In this document: in pieces, positions 62,842-64,000 of the stretch
Position numbering within the stretch: the first letter of the stretch is position 1
Layout of the letters: each line of letters starts with the position of its first letter
Source: Salinisphaera hydrothermalis C41B8
GTDB lineage: Bacteria; Pseudomonadota; Gammaproteobacteria; Nevskiales; Salinisphaeraceae
Reading direction: 5' to 3'
Assembly: GCF_000732535.1 (NCBI RefSeq)
Contig: NZ_APNK01000010.1
Coordinates: forward strand, 1-64,000
DNA: 64,000 nucleotides
Made by a program: the position numbers and the translations under genes
The notes under the pieces: generated by a model
Seen by the model: only the letters and a program-made list of their open reading frames with translations
Database searches by the model: none
Told to the model about the DNA's origin: nothing

Positions 62842-64000
62842 TTAGCCCGCCCGGGTTTCGCCAGTGCGTCGCGGATGAAAGCGCCGCGCGCGGCGTATGA
62901 ATTCCCGGCGTTCGGCGGACTCGATGTTTGCGGCATATCGTAACCGAGCATAACGTGCGGCCAGATCGGTGATCTGCCGTGTCAAAGCCGGGCGTGTTGC
63001 GGCAACGCGCCGCGCATAGCCCACCGGCGTTTCGCCCGTGTGCCGGGCCAGACCGATACGAGCGAGCCGTCGCTCGATGCGGCGCCAGGCGCGTACCACG
63101 GGGTCGGCCTCGCGCTCGGCGCGCATGTGCCAGGCGAGCCAGAGCGACACGAGCGCGAGCGTGCCTACCACCAGTCCCGTCAGCACTGCGATGGCGGTTC
63201 CGAATCCGGCGATGCCGAGCGCGGCGAAAAGCCGTTGTTGCAGTGCGGGGCCATAGGCCAGGAACCAGCGGTTCCAGCCGGCGTCCACGGCGTCCCAGAG
63301 CATGCGGGCGTGATACCAGGCGTCGCGATCATGGCCGCCCGCCATGTAGGGCAGATCGCCGCTGTCGGTGACGGCCGCGGTGATGCCGTCGGCGATCCGC
63401 TTGGGCGCAGCGGCCGCGGTCGGGTCCACTCGCACCCAACCGGCGCCGGCGAGCCAGACTTCGCTCCAGGCATGGGCGTCCGAGTCGCGCACGATCCAGT
63501 AATCGCCGATGCTGGCGCGCTGGGCGCCCTGATAGCCGGTCACAACGCGCGCGGGCACGCCGGCGGCGCGCATCAGGAATGTGAACGCGCCGGCGAAGTG
63601 TTCACAGAACCCGGCACGGGTCGTGAACAGGAAATCGTCCACGCTGTTGTCACGTGATGTGCGTGGCGGGTTGAGGGTGTAGCGAAATCTGCCCTGGCGG
63701 AAAAAATCGAGCGCGCTGTGCACGATGGCACGAGCGTCATGATCGTGATTGGCCCAGCGATGGGCCAGCGCCCGGGCTCGTGGATTGCCCGTGGCGGGGA
63801 GCGCGAGAGCAAGTCGGCGTGCGGCCGGAGCCAGTTCGGCGTCCACCGTGTAGTGCAAGGCCGAGCGCGCGATATAGCGGACGCGCTGGTCGATGGGATG
63901 GGGCGCGACCCAGTTGCCGCCGGCCGTGCGGCGATGCGCGGTAGCGGTTGTCAGCGGCATGTCGAGCGCGATCAGCCAGGGCTTGTGGCTCGGTGCGAGC
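62842..64000 (-). CDS. Transglutaminase-like membrane protein, TgpA type (5' end outside window)
   Basis: At least 386 codons; the frame is open to the right edge, where it reads APSHKPWLIALDMPL as in TgpA proteins, so the ATG at 63960 is internal. Transglutaminase core with catalytic Cys in AGFCEHFAGAFTFLMRAAG, then VVTGYQG, His in DAHAWSEVW and Asp in WVRVDPTAA. One membrane helix follows (ALGIAGFGTAIAVLTGLVVGTLA region) and a cytoplasmic DUF4129-like tail with the RRIERRLARIGL helix. TgpA of Pseudomonas is an essential periplasmic protein; its neighbours are MoxR ATPase and DUF58 genes, to be expected beyond 64000. Confidence 0.9.
   Translation of the reverse strand, partial: LAPSHKPWLIALDMPLTTATAHRRTAGGNWVAPHPIDQRVRYIARSALHYTVDAELAPAARRLALALPATGNPRARALAHRWANHDHDARAIVHSALDFFRQGRFRYTLNPPRTSRDNSVDDFLFTTRAGFCEHFAGAFTFLMRAAGVPARVVTGYQGAQRASIGDYWIVRDSDAHAWSEVWLAGAGWVRVDPTAAAAPKRIADGITAAVTDSGDLPYMAGGHDRDAWYHARMLWDAVDAGWNRWFLAYGPALQQRLFAALGIAGFGTAIAVLTGLVVGTLALVSLWLAWHMRAEREADPVVRAWRRIERRLARIGLARHTGETPVGYARRVAATRPALTRQITDLAARYARLRYAANIESAERREFIRRARRFHPRRTGETRAG

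Overview
The window is high-GC chromosomal DNA of a gammaproteobacterium. The evidence is the gene families: an ilvN-ilvC-psd-like-pssA cluster, otsA/otsB, rimI, and large fatty-acid catabolic operons. A Salinisphaera-like or related marine/halophilic lineage is my guess from gene content only. No rRNA, tRNA or CRISPR array was seen.

Layout. 1-1243: an IS4-family (IS10-like) insertion sequence entering from the left edge. 1292-3161: a visibly AT-rich two-gene cassette, a Sll1717/FunZ-like P-loop ATPase and a small single-TM protein resembling effector-associated EACC1 components; it looks like a transferred conflict/defence module. 3342-17444: ordinary metabolism (acetylpolyamine amidohydrolase-like, SSADH, 2-hydroxyacid dehydrogenase, aminotransferase, a Cfa-like/DUF1295 lipid-modification operon, CocE-type hydrolase, LysR with a PRISE-like reductase, thioesterase). 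Two copies (4645-5162 and 16449-16852) of a repeat with long terminal inverted repeats lie between genes. 17527-25561: glycine-zipper lipoprotein, quinone oxidoreductase, the trehalose genes otsA/otsB with a GH15 enzyme, AlkA-type glycosylase, a GST. 25760-35370: branched-chain amino acid and phospholipid genes (ilvB is inverted relative to ilvN-ilvC), an unknown membrane protein, a UDG-like protein, rimI and a UMF1-type transporter.

35607-62147 is a lipid/organic-acid catabolic island: thiolase, nitronate monooxygenase-like, SDR-(ETF-QO)-etfB-etfA-MaoC operon, DUF1302 outer-membrane protein plus lipoprotein, IclR regulator, an ACAD-SDR-APH kinase set like the levulinate/4-hydroxyacid (Lva/ACAD11) route, SurE, an acyl-CoA ligase-FadB-PimC/PimD-like dehydrogenase operon, an acetate permease, LysR, and glutaryl-CoA dehydrogenase. 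Seven near-identical dyads (half-site YGRAAY, 15 bp) sit 60-160 bp upstream of the first genes of these units. They resemble PsrA (TetR-family, acyl-CoA-responsive) operators and suggest one regulon across 23 kb. A Nudix hydrolase and the C-terminal part of a TgpA-like transglutaminase close the window.

The main unusual points are the shared operator set, the AT-rich ATPase/TM cassette, the hairpin-ended repeat with a compensatory base change, a phosphatidylserine-decarboxylase homologue without catalytic His and Ser, and a family-4-type uracil-DNA glycosylase without its Fe-S cysteines.
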